This document shows, piece by piece, positions 51,422 to 60,941 of a stretch of 64,000 nucleotides of DNA. The notes under the pieces were generated by a model, which worked only from the letters and a program-made list of their open reading frames with translations, was not told where the DNA came from and ran no database searches. The stretch spans positions 1-64,000 of the forward strand of contig JACMND010000031.1 in the NCBI GenBank assembly GCA_014378705.1, in the 5' to 3' direction. The position numbers were made by a program, and so were the translations under genes. Numbering within the stretch: position 1 is the first letter of the stretch; every line of letters starts with the position of its first letter. The DNA comes from Pedobacter sp. (GTDB taxonomy: Bacteria > Bacteroidota > Bacteroidia > Sphingobacteriales > Sphingobacteriaceae).

Positions 51422-54379
51422 TTATAGAGGAATTGTAACTAAAACGCAAGTTCCTGCCTCGCCGGTTTGTTCGCTTGTAATTGAAATCAAGCTTCCTTTT
51501 TTAATGGTATTTAATAAATTTATACGGTCGTTGGTAATCTGCATACCTCTACTTGTATGATTTGATTTTTTGTTTTTTATTGAATTTTTAATACCCATTC
51601 CATCATCTATTATCTGAATGCTTAATTCAGTTTTATCTGATTGAATATCAATTAAAATTTTTCCTCCGTCTTGTTTGGGCATTATCCCATGCCAGATTGC
51701 GTTTTCAACAAAGGGTTGTATTAGCATTGACGGTATCATTGTTTCTTCTGTATCAATGCTTTCAGAAATAGTAATATTGTAAGTCATCTTTTCTCCAAAC
51801 CTTAACTTTTCAAGAGAAAGATATAGTTTAAGATATATTAATTCTTCTTCAAGTGTAATGTAAGTTTTGCTGCATATTTCCAGGTTTTTTCTTACAAGCC
51901 GGGCAAATCCCGTCAATACTTCATTTGCAGAACCAGAATCTTGCGTATTAATGAAATATTGGATAGAGTTCATAATATTAAATATAAAATGAGGATTCAT
52001 CATAGCCTGTAACGCTCTTTGTTCAAGGGCCATGATTTTTGCTTGAACAGTTAATTTATCCTTTTCTTTTTGCCGTTGTTTTCTAAAAAATCTATAAATT
52101 AATAAGATCAACACAAATGAAATCAACGCATAAAGAGATGCGGTAAACCACCATTTTTGCCAATAAGCAGGTTGAATGTTAAAACTAAACAAGGCGATTT
52201 TGCTCCATTTGGTATTCTGAAGTCTTGCCCTTATTGATAAATTATAATCTCCCGGTTCTAAAGAACCAAATTCAATAGTATTACTTTTAGTACTGATCCA
52301 GGGTGTATTTATTTTTAACCTGTATTGGTAAAATACCTCAGAATGAGAGTAATTTATGGCGGTATACTTTACAGAAATATTATTCTCATTATATAAAAGA
52401 TCAGGTGTATTCTTCAATTTTTGTAATCTGCCATTTATACTTAAACTCGTTATATAAAATAAAGGAGGTTTTAATTTAACGGTAGGGGTGTTTCTTGGTA
52501 GGACGGTTAATCCTTCGTTCGTTCCTAAAAATATTTTGTCTCTGTCAATATAAATATCCAATACTTCATCTGATGTCAAGCCATCTTTTATTTTATAAGT
52601 ATCAATCTTCTTATTTTTAGAGTTATATTCAAACCTGTCAACTCCGCTAAACGTGGTGAGCCATAAATATTTCCCGTCAAAAGCCAGCTTTCTGCAAATG
52701 TTACTCGTTAATCCATTTTCCAGGTTAATATGTGAAAAAGTGTTATCTGGTTTTAAAATAATCATTCCATAACCATACGTACCAATTGCCATATTTCCGT
52801 CAGGCAATTCAAGAATATCGGTAATGCGGTTTGATAAAATGTCAGTAATTTTTGATAAAGTATCAACTCTGTTATTAGCGAATCGGAATAAGCCGTTTAC
52901 ATTAGAAAACCATAAACGTTCCTTTGAATCGTAGTATATTTTAAATGAACGATCGGGAAAGAATTTTTGATTTGGTAAATTAAATGCTGTTCGAAACACC
53001 AAAGGCTTATTTTTACTTTTTAGAATATATACACCCGAAGCAAGGGAAAACGCAAATTTTCCTTTTTTACTGATACTGAATGATTTTACAGAAAAGGCTA
53101 AATTATTTTTTTCTTTAAGGTATCTTACCTTGCCCTTCGGATTTTTAATACTTATCTCACCTAAAGTAGAGCTTGAAGCAAACCAAATACTATTCCTTTC
53201 AGCATCATATTCTAGCTTTTTAATTGGATTATAAGGATTTTGAGATTGATTAAGATTTATGGAGCTTATTTTTTTACCATCTAAAAATGAAACATAACCA
53301 GACTTTAAACCAAGCCAGATTTTTCCGGATTTTTCTTTAAAAATACTATAAACAGAATTATCCTGTAACCCAGATTCAGTTGTATATTGAAGTACTTTAT
53401 CAGTTTGCGACGGAAGCAAAATCAAACCATCTCCCATTGTAGAGACCCATATATTTTTTTCAGAGTCCAGCATAATATGAGATATTATTTTTCTGGGAAG
53501 ATATTGCCTTGTATTTCTGGCATCCTTCGAAAAAAAATAAAGACCTCTGTTTCTCGATGAAATCCATAAATCAACCTCATCAGTTAAAAAAACTCCTAAA
53601 TCTGCAACTGAAAAACCTTCAGGAAAATACCTTATTATTCTAAAAATACCATTGTGGAATGCTATTAAACCTTCGTTGGAAGTAAAGATTAATTTTTTTG
53701 TAATCTTATTGTACTGGAAGGATTTATTTGAGGAAGGTAGAAACCTGGAATTTATAACTTTTATTTTCGGGTTATTCAGCAAGTAAAAACCTTTTATATT
53801 TGCTGCTATAACTTGATTTTTGTGGTCTTCAAAAATATAGGTGTTAGATATATCTAATATTTTATCGGGCTTTGTATGTATCGTTACGTTGTTATTCTCT
53901 ATTTCAATAATTTGCTGCTGGTTGGTAGAAAACCAAAGGCGGTTTAATGAATCTTCAAAACAACCTATTATACTTGCTTTTGTAACGGCCTTATTTAACG
54001 TAACTGTGTTTTCAGGGTTATAAAATTTTCCTTCTGTATAATAACCAAGTCTGCCATTTAAATTACAGAACCAAATCCTTCCTTTGCTGTCTTCATAAAT
54101 TGATAGCACTTCATTATCAGCCAAACCATCATCTGTGGTAAAGGTTTCGAAGTTGTTTCCATCAAACCGGTTTACACCGCTTGAAGTAGCAACCCATAAA
54201 AAACCTTTAGAATCTTGTAGTGTATAATACACCATTGAGTTGGCCAAACCATTATGAACCGTGTAGTTTTTAAGATTTATATTTTGAGATAAAACCTGGC
54301 CGATTGATATAAATAGCAGGATACAAATGATAAAGGGCGACTTAAAATGTCCGGGTATACTAATTGATTTAATAGACAC
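51422..54379 (-). CDS. Sensor histidine kinase with two-component-type beta-propeller, LytS-like kinase
   Basis: The 985-residue protein has a signal/anchor at the N-terminus, two-component propeller repeats (about 40-640; blades such as DSKGFLWVATSSGVNRFDG and EDSKGRIWFCNLNGRLG), a Y_Y_Y domain (about 650-735) and a transmembrane helix at about 744-762. The His_kinase domain has the phosphorylatable H797 in NPHFIFN, followed by an HATPase. This is the non-hybrid relative of the Bacteroides HTCS sensors; the receiver is encoded separately by the LytTR gene that precedes it, directly abutting. The signal sensed is unknown, and no polysaccharide genes adjoin it. Confidence 0.92.
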   Translation of the reverse strand: MSIKSISIPGHFKSPFIICILLFISIGQVLSQNINLKNYTVHNGLANSMVYYTLQDSKGFLWVATSSGVNRFDGNNFETFTTDDGLADNEVLSIYEDSKGRIWFCNLNGRLGYYTEGKFYNPENTVTLNKAVTKASIIGCFEDSLNRLWFSTNQQQIIEIENNNVTIHTKPDKILDISNTYIFEDHKNQVIAANIKGFYLLNNPKIKVINSRFLPSSNKSFQYNKITKKLIFTSNEGLIAFHNGIFRIIRYFPEGFSVADLGVFLTDEVDLWISSRNRGLYFFSKDARNTRQYLPRKIISHIMLDSEKNIWVSTMGDGLILLPSQTDKVLQYTTESGLQDNSVYSIFKEKSGKIWLGLKSGYVSFLDGKKISSINLNQSQNPYNPIKKLEYDAERNSIWFASSSTLGEISIKNPKGKVRYLKEKNNLAFSVKSFSISKKGKFAFSLASGVYILKSKNKPLVFRTAFNLPNQKFFPDRSFKIYYDSKERLWFSNVNGLFRFANNRVDTLSKITDILSNRITDILELPDGNMAIGTYGYGMIILKPDNTFSHINLENGLTSNICRKLAFDGKYLWLTTFSGVDRFEYNSKNKKIDTYKIKDGLTSDEVLDIYIDRDKIFLGTNEGLTVLPRNTPTVKLKPPLFYITSLSINGRLQKLKNTPDLLYNENNISVKYTAINYSHSEVFYQYRLKINTPWISTKSNTIEFGSLEPGDYNLSIRARLQNTKWSKIALFSFNIQPAYWQKWWFTASLYALISFVLILLIYRFFRKQRQKEKDKLTVQAKIMALEQRALQAMMNPHFIFNIMNSIQYFINTQDSGSANEVLTGFARLVRKNLEICSKTYITLEEELIYLKLYLSLEKLRFGEKMTYNITISESIDTEETMIPSMLIQPFVENAIWHGIMPKQDGGKILIDIQSDKTELSIQIIDDGMGIKNSIKNKKSNHTSRGMQITNDRINLLNTIKKGSLISITSEQTGEAGTCVLVTIPL

Positions 54380-55174
54380 TTATATTGTGGAATTATTATG
54401 TAAAAAAATCTTAACACGTTCATGAAACTCTGCCGATCTTCTTCTTGACACTTGTAATTCTATCTGATTCTGTAGTTTAACTGTATAACCGTTTTTATGG
54501 GAATAATCTTTCAGGTGGTGGAGGTTGATGATATTTGATTTGTGTATTTTGACAAAATATTCCGGACTTAAAACTTCCTCGAATTCTTTCATTGCCTTTG
54601 CCACAATAATATTTTCAGAATCCACAAAATAAAATCGGGTATAATTATTATCTGCTTCAATATAAATGATATCAGATATATCCTTAACCTTAAATCCATT
54701 TGAACCAGGCAAAGAAATTTTTCGAATATCGTTTGAGCTGTTAATGTTTTCTGACAGGCTTTTTAAAGATGCAGTGTAGGTTTTATTATCAATATTCTGG
54801 TATAGTTTTAATGCTTTCCAGGCAAAAACTTTTTCAACGCAACCTTTCAGTTCCTCAATATTAACGGGCTTTAACAAGTAGTCTATCGCACTTGCTTTAA
54901 TTGCTCTTAACGCATATTGATCATATGCGGTAGTAAAAACTACAGACGTTTCATTTCTTTCCAGATCAGGTAACAACTCAAAACCATTTTCTGATGGCAT
55001 GGCAATATCCAAAAACACGATATCAATAGAATTGACCTTTAAAAGTGTTCTGGCATCAGCCACGGATCTGGACATCCCAATTACATTTACAAAGGGGCAG
55101 TTTGATTGAATTAAATAGTATAATGATTTTCGGCTGTATTCTTCATCATCTACAATTATTGCTTTTAGTATCAT
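54380..55174 (-). CDS. LytTR-family response regulator
   Basis: The 264-residue protein has a receiver domain at about 3-120 with acidic residues in IIVDDEE and the phospho-acceptor D56 in IVFLDIAMPSENGF, then a LytTR DNA-binding domain at about 155-260 (DISDIIYIEADNNYTRFYF, then VKIHKSNIINLHHL). The kinase gene starts at the base after its stop codon, so the two are one unit and almost surely partners. Regulated genes are unknown; mqnC lies upstream on the same strand. Confidence 0.94.
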   Translation of the reverse strand: MILKAIIVDDEEYSRKSLYYLIQSNCPFVNVIGMSRSVADARTLLKVNSIDIVFLDIAMPSENGFELLPDLERNETSVVFTTAYDQYALRAIKASAIDYLLKPVNIEELKGCVEKVFAWKALKLYQNIDNKTYTASLKSLSENINSSNDIRKISLPGSNGFKVKDISDIIYIEADNNYTRFYFVDSENIIVAKAMKEFEEVLSPEYFVKIHKSNIINLHHLKDYSHKNGYTVKLQNQIELQVSRRRSAEFHERVKIFLHNNSTI

Positions 55175-55239
55175 ATTAGTTACTAAATGTAATAAATGTT
55201 AACTATTAAAAACTCAATTTTAAAATTCTGGTATTTTAA

Positions 55240-56364
55240 TTAGTAATCTATCATCTGCTGTTCAGTTTCAAAGGGTAAATCCCTAAATTCATATTGCTGG
55301 TTTCGTAATTGTGGGGTAAAACCAGCTTCTGATATGGCATCCTGAATACCTTTGGAAGTAAATCTATGCGGTGCTCCGGCAGCCGAAACAACATTTTCTT
55401 CTATCATAATAGAACCAAAATCATTGGCCCCGGCTTGCAGGCAAATTTGAGCAACGTTTTTTCCGACAGTTAACCACGATGCTTGAATATTTTTAATGTT
55501 TGGTAACATGATACGGCTTAAGGCAATCATCCGAATATATTCATCTCCGGTTACCTGATTTGTAATTCCACGCACTTTTTTAAGCAAAGTGCCGTCATCC
55601 TGAAAAGGCCACGGAATAAAAGCTAAAAATCCTTTAGCACCGACTGGCTTTTCTGCCTGAACTTGCCTAAGCCACACCAGGTGCTCAAATCTTTCTTCCA
55701 AAGTTTCTACATGGCCAAACATCATCGTTGCCGAGGTAGTTAAATTAAGCTGATGTGCGGCCCGCATAACATCAAGCCATTCCTGCCCACCACATTTACC
55801 TTTAGAAATAAGACGCCTCACACGATCGTTTAATATTTCTGCGCCAGCACCGGGTAATGAATCTAACCCGGCATCAATTAAGGTCTTCAAAACTTCTGTA
55901 TGAGATAAACCTTCTAGCTTGGCAATGTGGGCAATTTCGGGTGGGCCTAAAGAATGTAGTTTTAAGGTGGGATATAGTTGCTTTAATTGTCTAAAAAGAT
56001 CAGCATAAAACTTCAATCCTAAATCTGGATGATGTCCTCCCTGAAGTAACAATTGATCGCCCCCAAAACGAAAAGTTTCTTCAATTTTTTGCTTGTAAGT
56101 TTCAATATCTGTAATGTAACTTTCTGCATGACCGGGGCGTCTAAAGAAATTGCAAAACTTACAGTTTGCGATACAAACATTGGTTGTATTAACATTTCTG
56201 TCAATTATCCAGGTTACTTTATTATAAGGGACCTGCTGCTTTCTTAACTGGTTCGCAACATGCATTAATTCACTTGTACCGGCGTTTTTATATAAAAATA
56301 AACCTTCCTCCTGAGTAAGAAATTCAAATTTTGAAGCCTTATGTAATAAGTCTGAAATGATCAT
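55240..56364 (-). CDS. mqnC: Cyclic dehypoxanthinyl futalosine synthase
   Basis: The start is set at 56364 (MIISDLLHKASKFEFL); a longer in-frame start at 56382 adds six residues. The 374-residue radical SAM protein has the cluster motif CIANCKFCNFFRR, then QLLLQGGHHPDLGLKFY, SLGPPEI, and GLDSLPGAGAEIL, a feature separating MqnC from the related MqnE. It catalyses a cyclisation step in the futalosine route to menaquinone. No other mqn gene is in the window, which is usual in Bacteroidota where these genes are scattered. Confidence 0.9.
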   Translation of the reverse strand: MIISDLLHKASKFEFLTQEEGLFLYKNAGTSELMHVANQLRKQQVPYNKVTWIIDRNVNTTNVCIANCKFCNFFRRPGHAESYITDIETYKQKIEETFRFGGDQLLLQGGHHPDLGLKFYADLFRQLKQLYPTLKLHSLGPPEIAHIAKLEGLSHTEVLKTLIDAGLDSLPGAGAEILNDRVRRLISKGKCGGQEWLDVMRAAHQLNLTTSATMMFGHVETLEERFEHLVWLRQVQAEKPVGAKGFLAFIPWPFQDDGTLLKKVRGITNQVTGDEYIRMIALSRIMLPNIKNIQASWLTVGKNVAQICLQAGANDFGSIMIEENVVSAAGAPHRFTSKGIQDAISEAGFTPQLRNQQYEFRDLPFETEQQMIDY

Positions 56365-56505
56365 CACCACAAAGATAAACACTTGATTGTATTTTGTATA
56401 AGTAACAGGCTTTGTTACCTGAGGATGATAATCAGAAATTATCTTTAATACTGTTTAATAAACCCCTATTAATTCTTAAATTCGACATTTTTAAGTTCTT
56501 ATTAT

Positions 56506-57741
56506 ATGGTTTTATTTAATCGGTTTACTTTAGAAAACGGTTTAAAGGTGTTGGTTCATGAAGATCCCACAACTCCGATGGCTGTTGTAAACATACTTTA
56601 TGATGTTGGAGCACGGGATGAAGATCCTGAAAAAACCGGTTTTGCGCATTTATTCGAACATCTTATGTTTGGCGGTTCGGTTAATATCCCATCCTATGAT
56701 GAGCCATTGCAAAGGGTAGGGGGAGAAAATAATGCCTTTACCAGCAATGATATAACCAATTATTACATCACTTTGCCTGCTGTAAATCTGGAAACTGCAT
56801 TCTGGCTTGAGAGTGATCGAATGTTAAGTCTTGCTTTTTCTGAAAAAAACCTGGAAGTCCAGCGGAATGTTGTTTGTGAAGAATTTAAACAACGTTATTT
56901 AAACCAGCCTTATGGCGATGTATGGTTAAAGCTTCGCCCGCTGGCATACAAAAAGCATCCTTATCAATGGGCAACCATAGGTAAAGTTTTAGATCATATT
57001 GAAACGGCCACGATTGATGATGTAAGAGACTTTTTTAAGAAGCATTACAATCCGGCAAACGCAATTTTAGTTGTTGGTGGCGATGTAAAAACCGAACATG
57101 TTAAGGTGCTGGCTGAAAAATGGTTTGGCACGATCCCCGGGTTAAGTAAACTTCCGCGGAACTTAGAAAAAGAACCTGAACAAACCGAGGAAAGAAAACT
57201 AACAATTAATGCCGATGTACCCTTAAACGCGGTTTACAAAGTGTTTCACATGCCTTCCAGAAATGATGAAAACTATTTCGCCGTTGATCTTATTTCGGAT
57301 ATTTTATCCCGCGGAAATTCCTCCAGATTATTTAAAAACCTTTTAAAAGAAAGAAAATTGTTTAGTGAGATCAATGCCTATCTCACCGGTAGTTTAGACT
57401 CAGGCTTGTTTGTTATTGAAGGAAAACCTCTTCCGGGTATATCTATTGAAGAAGCTGAAGCTGCAATTTGGGACGAATTAAATAACCTTAAAAACAATTT
57501 GATACCGGCTGATGAATTAACAAAAGTCAAAAATAAAATTGAATCAACCATGATATTTTCAGAAATGAGCTTATTGGATAAAGCCATGAACCTTGCCTTT
57601 TTTGAATTATTAGGTGATGCTGACCGCCTTAATTCTGAAACAAAAAAATATCTGGATGTAACCGCAGATGAGATACAAAAGCAAGCTCGAAACATTTTTA
57701 TCAAAACCAATTCATCAACTCTATATTATTTAGCAAACTAA
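56506..57741 (+). CDS. M16 family zinc peptidase, catalytic subunit
   Basis: The 411-residue protein has the inverted zinc motif HLFEH (H48, E51, H52) and, further on, the third ligand in NVVCEEFKQRY. It has no signal peptide, so it is probably cytoplasmic, or exported by an unrecognised route. The next gene, two bases downstream, encodes an M16 protein lacking the zinc motif but keeping the substrate-side RxxxxxxTY-type residues, so the two form a heterodimeric protease like the MPP-type or SPH2682/SPH2681 pairs. Substrates are probably peptides. Confidence 0.92.
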   Translation: MVLFNRFTLENGLKVLVHEDPTTPMAVVNILYDVGARDEDPEKTGFAHLFEHLMFGGSVNIPSYDEPLQRVGGENNAFTSNDITNYYITLPAVNLETAFWLESDRMLSLAFSEKNLEVQRNVVCEEFKQRYLNQPYGDVWLKLRPLAYKKHPYQWATIGKVLDHIETATIDDVRDFFKKHYNPANAILVVGGDVKTEHVKVLAEKWFGTIPGLSKLPRNLEKEPEQTEERKLTINADVPLNAVYKVFHMPSRNDENYFAVDLISDILSRGNSSRLFKNLLKERKLFSEINAYLTGSLDSGLFVIEGKPLPGISIEEAEAAIWDELNNLKNNLIPADELTKVKNKIESTMIFSEMSLLDKAMNLAFFELLGDADRLNSETKKYLDVTADEIQKQARNIFIKTNSSTLYYLAN

Positions 57742-57742
57742 G

Positions 57743-59017
57743 ATGATTGACAGAACATTAACACCTGAATTTGGCCAGGTGGAAAAAATAGATTTCATTC
57801 ATGCAAAATCACATGTGTTTGATAACGGGCTCCAATGTTTTATTGTAAACGGCGGAGAACAGGAACTGGTTCGGATTGAATTTATTTTTGAAAATGTTTC
57901 ATGGAATAAAGAAACTCCTCTTCAGGCTTTCGCAACAAATTCCATACTAAATGACGGTACTTCTAAATTTACTGCTGCCCAGATTGCAGATAAGATAGAT
58001 TTTTATGGGGCATTTTTACAAACAGAATATAGCTTAGATCAATCCATAGTAACCTTATATACGCTTAATAAGCATTTGCAGGCTACCTTACCAATTGTTA
58101 AGGCCATACTTTCTGATTCGACCTTTCCAGAAAGAGAGCTAGACATTTTTATCTTAAATCAAAAGCAAAAACTAAGTGTAAACCTGGAAAAAAACGACTT
58201 TGTTGCACGTAAAATTTTTAACAAGGTTTTGTTTGGCGATTCTATATATGGCTTGGATATAGATAACGAAATTTATGATCAGCTAACACGAAACCAGTTA
58301 CTTGAGTACTTCTCTAAAGCATATCAACCTCAAAACTGTACCGTTATATTAGCCGGGAAAATAACTGATCAAACTCTTATAGACTTGAATAAGTATTTTG
58401 GAAGAGATTGGACAAACAAGGATGAAATTGATTTAAATTATTTTAAGTTTCAAAAAACTACAGGGGCCGAACATATAGTTGATAAGCCCGACGCATTGCA
58501 ATCTGCTATCCGTTTAGGACAGATTGCGGTTAACCGTTCACATTCTGATTTCCCAGGGTTGCAGGTTTTAAACACTGTTTTAGGTGGTTACTTTGGTTCA
58601 AGGTTAATGGCTAATATCCGCGAGGATAAAGGGTTTACATACGGTATAGGATCAGCGCTTGTATCCTTAAAACATAGCGGATATTTTTTCATTGCTTCAG
58701 AAGTTGGTTCCCATGTTTGTACTCAGGCGATGTTTGAAATTGAAAAAGAGATAAATTTACTAAAGAACGAAAAAGTTACGGAAGGAGAATTAAACCTGGT
58801 AAGAAATTACATGCTGGGTTCCATGCTGGGGAGTTTAGAAAATGCCCTGTCTCACGCTGATAAATTTAAAGCCATTTATTTTTCAGGTTTAGACTATGAT
58901 TATTACGAACGTTATATTCAGATTGTAAGAAACATAAATCCTGATGATATTTTAAGCCTGGCGAATCAATACTTAAACTATGATGATTTTCAAAAAGTAA
59001 TTGTGGGTAAAAGATGA
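57743..59017 (+). CDS. M16 family peptidase-like, non-catalytic partner
   Basis: The 424-residue protein aligns with M16 peptidases but has no HxxEH. The C-terminal half keeps ANIREDKGFTYGIGSAL, carrying the R/Y pair that the active subunit needs from its partner. The gene follows the catalytic one by one base and must be translated with it. It ends 16 bases from the convergent DUF3857 gene. Confidence 0.9.
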   Translation: MIDRTLTPEFGQVEKIDFIHAKSHVFDNGLQCFIVNGGEQELVRIEFIFENVSWNKETPLQAFATNSILNDGTSKFTAAQIADKIDFYGAFLQTEYSLDQSIVTLYTLNKHLQATLPIVKAILSDSTFPERELDIFILNQKQKLSVNLEKNDFVARKIFNKVLFGDSIYGLDIDNEIYDQLTRNQLLEYFSKAYQPQNCTVILAGKITDQTLIDLNKYFGRDWTNKDEIDLNYFKFQKTTGAEHIVDKPDALQSAIRLGQIAVNRSHSDFPGLQVLNTVLGGYFGSRLMANIREDKGFTYGIGSALVSLKHSGYFFIASEVGSHVCTQAMFEIEKEINLLKNEKVTEGELNLVRNYMLGSMLGSLENALSHADKFKAIYFSGLDYDYYERYIQIVRNINPDDILSLANQYLNYDDFQKVIVGKR

Positions 59018-59033
59018 CAAGTGCTTTAATTAA

Positions 59034-60935
59034 TTATATTTTAGTAATAACCGCTTTTTGTTTGTCAGCTTTATAAATGCTTTTGTAAAAATCTACAAGT
59101 TCCTGAAATCGCTTTGCAGGATATTCTTTCCGATACATTTTCTGGGTACGAATGTAAGATATCCCACCATCGGTTAAACTTATCTTTAAACTATATTCTC
59201 CAAAATCAGATTTAAGATTCATGTCTTTTGGAAGAAACTCAACTTTAAAATCGGCAGGAAGTTTATAGTTAATATGGTCAACATCGGTGTAATTCATTGT
59301 CAAGGCAAAATCTGTAAGCCTGGTTTCGGATAGTTCAGGCACATAATTTCTTTTGTTCATCATATTTAACGTTAAAAATAATTTGTCGCCTCCATTCGCA
59401 AATAGATTATTTACTTTTAAGTGTATCTCTTCAATTAGTTTGGGTTTAGCTTTATCAGGCTGACTGTAAGTAAAACTTGTAATTTCCGGATTTGCTATTT
59501 GCAACGATTCTAACAAAAAATCTCTTTGTTCTTTAGGTTCTTTAAACAGTTGGGCATAGTTATTCTCAAACTGCTCATAAGTATAATCAGTTACAATTTT
59601 AGCTACCGCATTTCCATCGGTATTAATTGTTACATCGCAAATCCTATTTTGGGTATTATCCGAAACTGAATATAATGGCGTTCTTGCAATTTTTCCACCA
59701 TTTTGACTAATTAAAAGAACATTGCGGTTTGAGTTAGAACCTCCGATAAAACCAAAAGGCATTTGTTGGTTTGTGCATTCAAGCCAAACCGTATCTTTTA
59801 ATTCTGGTACACATAAAATCATATGGTTTGCTTGTCCAATACTCGGGAAACCTTCAATTAAAGAACCATTCAAGCTGTCTTCGTTTTTAATCACTACCAA
59901 CTCTGAGTGTATTCCGGCTTGTTTTAACAAGGCCTTCATATAATTAGATAATGCCTTGCAATCTCCGTAGTTTACTTCAGCAACCTTAGATGCAAGTATC
60001 GGTTTAAAGCCACCAATACCCAATTGTACACTAACATACCGGGTATTATTTTGCATATAGCTATACAACAACTCAATCTTCTTTCTTGTGCTGGTAACTC
60101 CTTCGGTCAGATTCTTGATTTTTAAAACAGAAGCAGGGTTAAGAATATCTCCTTCTTGGTTAAGCTCACTGATCCACTTTCCCATTAAATCCCAGGTTTT
60201 TAAATTACCTTTCGAATTATCATATTCAAATTCATTCGGTGCCAATTTGGCCCAGGGCACCAGTCTTGATATTCCTACCGAAAGTGGCTCAAGCTTAAAC
60301 GCTTTAACATTTTGTGCCTGCCAGCTATAAAATTTCCTATTGTCAATTGTTTCTTCTTTAACTTTAGTTAAAGGGCTTTCCTGATATCTGAGGGTTTGAT
60401 TTGAAGGAATTGAGATTTGATATGTAGAGTTTTCTACAGCCACATTATAGTAACCCAAACTATTCCAGGCAGGATAGGTTAAAATACCATTATAATCAAC
60501 AACTGAAAAAAACTCCACCGTGTATGGATAATTGGTTTCATAAATTTTTAGTGATTTTAACCTGTTTTCTTCAAATATTGAGTAGTCTGATATTAAACTT
60601 TTATCACTAAAATCATTTTTATTAAAATCTTTTATTTTAACTCCCATTTTATTGTATACAATCACTTTTAACTGAACTACGGAAGAAAACTTATCATATG
60701 CAGAATAAAAACTTGAAAAATGGTCACCGTTTTTATTTAAAATTGTAACAGCATAATGTAGTTTTTCTGTGGCCTTGCCGGTAGATTTTACTTCAAAATT
60801 TATGTCATCCAATCGTACCACCGCATCCGCATTAACGAGTAGTTGGGGATTTATTTTTGCTATTTCATATTTATTCTGAGCCTTCGCAAACACTATAACG
60901 CAGAAGAACAGGAATATTAAAATTGATTTCTTCAC
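59034..60935 (-). CDS. Exported DUF3857/transglutaminase-like protein (cysteine present)
   Basis: The 633-residue protein has a signal peptide (MKKSILIFLFFCVIVFAKAQ), a DUF3857 domain (about 45-240; the YEKTNYPYTVEF-like region) and a transglutaminase-like domain (about 270-420) with YVSVQLGIGGFKP and the nucleophile C326 in GDCKAL. A C-terminal DUF3858-type region follows. Such proteins are periplasmic; their reaction is unknown, though the Cys-His-Asp arrangement suggests peptide or isopeptide chemistry. A second related gene lies six bases upstream on the same strand. Confidence 0.85.
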   Translation of the reverse strand: MKKSILIFLFFCVIVFAKAQNKYEIAKINPQLLVNADAVVRLDDINFEVKSTGKATEKLHYAVTILNKNGDHFSSFYSAYDKFSSVVQLKVIVYNKMGVKIKDFNKNDFSDKSLISDYSIFEENRLKSLKIYETNYPYTVEFFSVVDYNGILTYPAWNSLGYYNVAVENSTYQISIPSNQTLRYQESPLTKVKEETIDNRKFYSWQAQNVKAFKLEPLSVGISRLVPWAKLAPNEFEYDNSKGNLKTWDLMGKWISELNQEGDILNPASVLKIKNLTEGVTSTRKKIELLYSYMQNNTRYVSVQLGIGGFKPILASKVAEVNYGDCKALSNYMKALLKQAGIHSELVVIKNEDSLNGSLIEGFPSIGQANHMILCVPELKDTVWLECTNQQMPFGFIGGSNSNRNVLLISQNGGKIARTPLYSVSDNTQNRICDVTINTDGNAVAKIVTDYTYEQFENNYAQLFKEPKEQRDFLLESLQIANPEITSFTYSQPDKAKPKLIEEIHLKVNNLFANGGDKLFLTLNMMNKRNYVPELSETRLTDFALTMNYTDVDHINYKLPADFKVEFLPKDMNLKSDFGEYSLKISLTDGGISYIRTQKMYRKEYPAKRFQELVDFYKSIYKADKQKAVITKI

Positions 60936-60941
60936 AATAAT

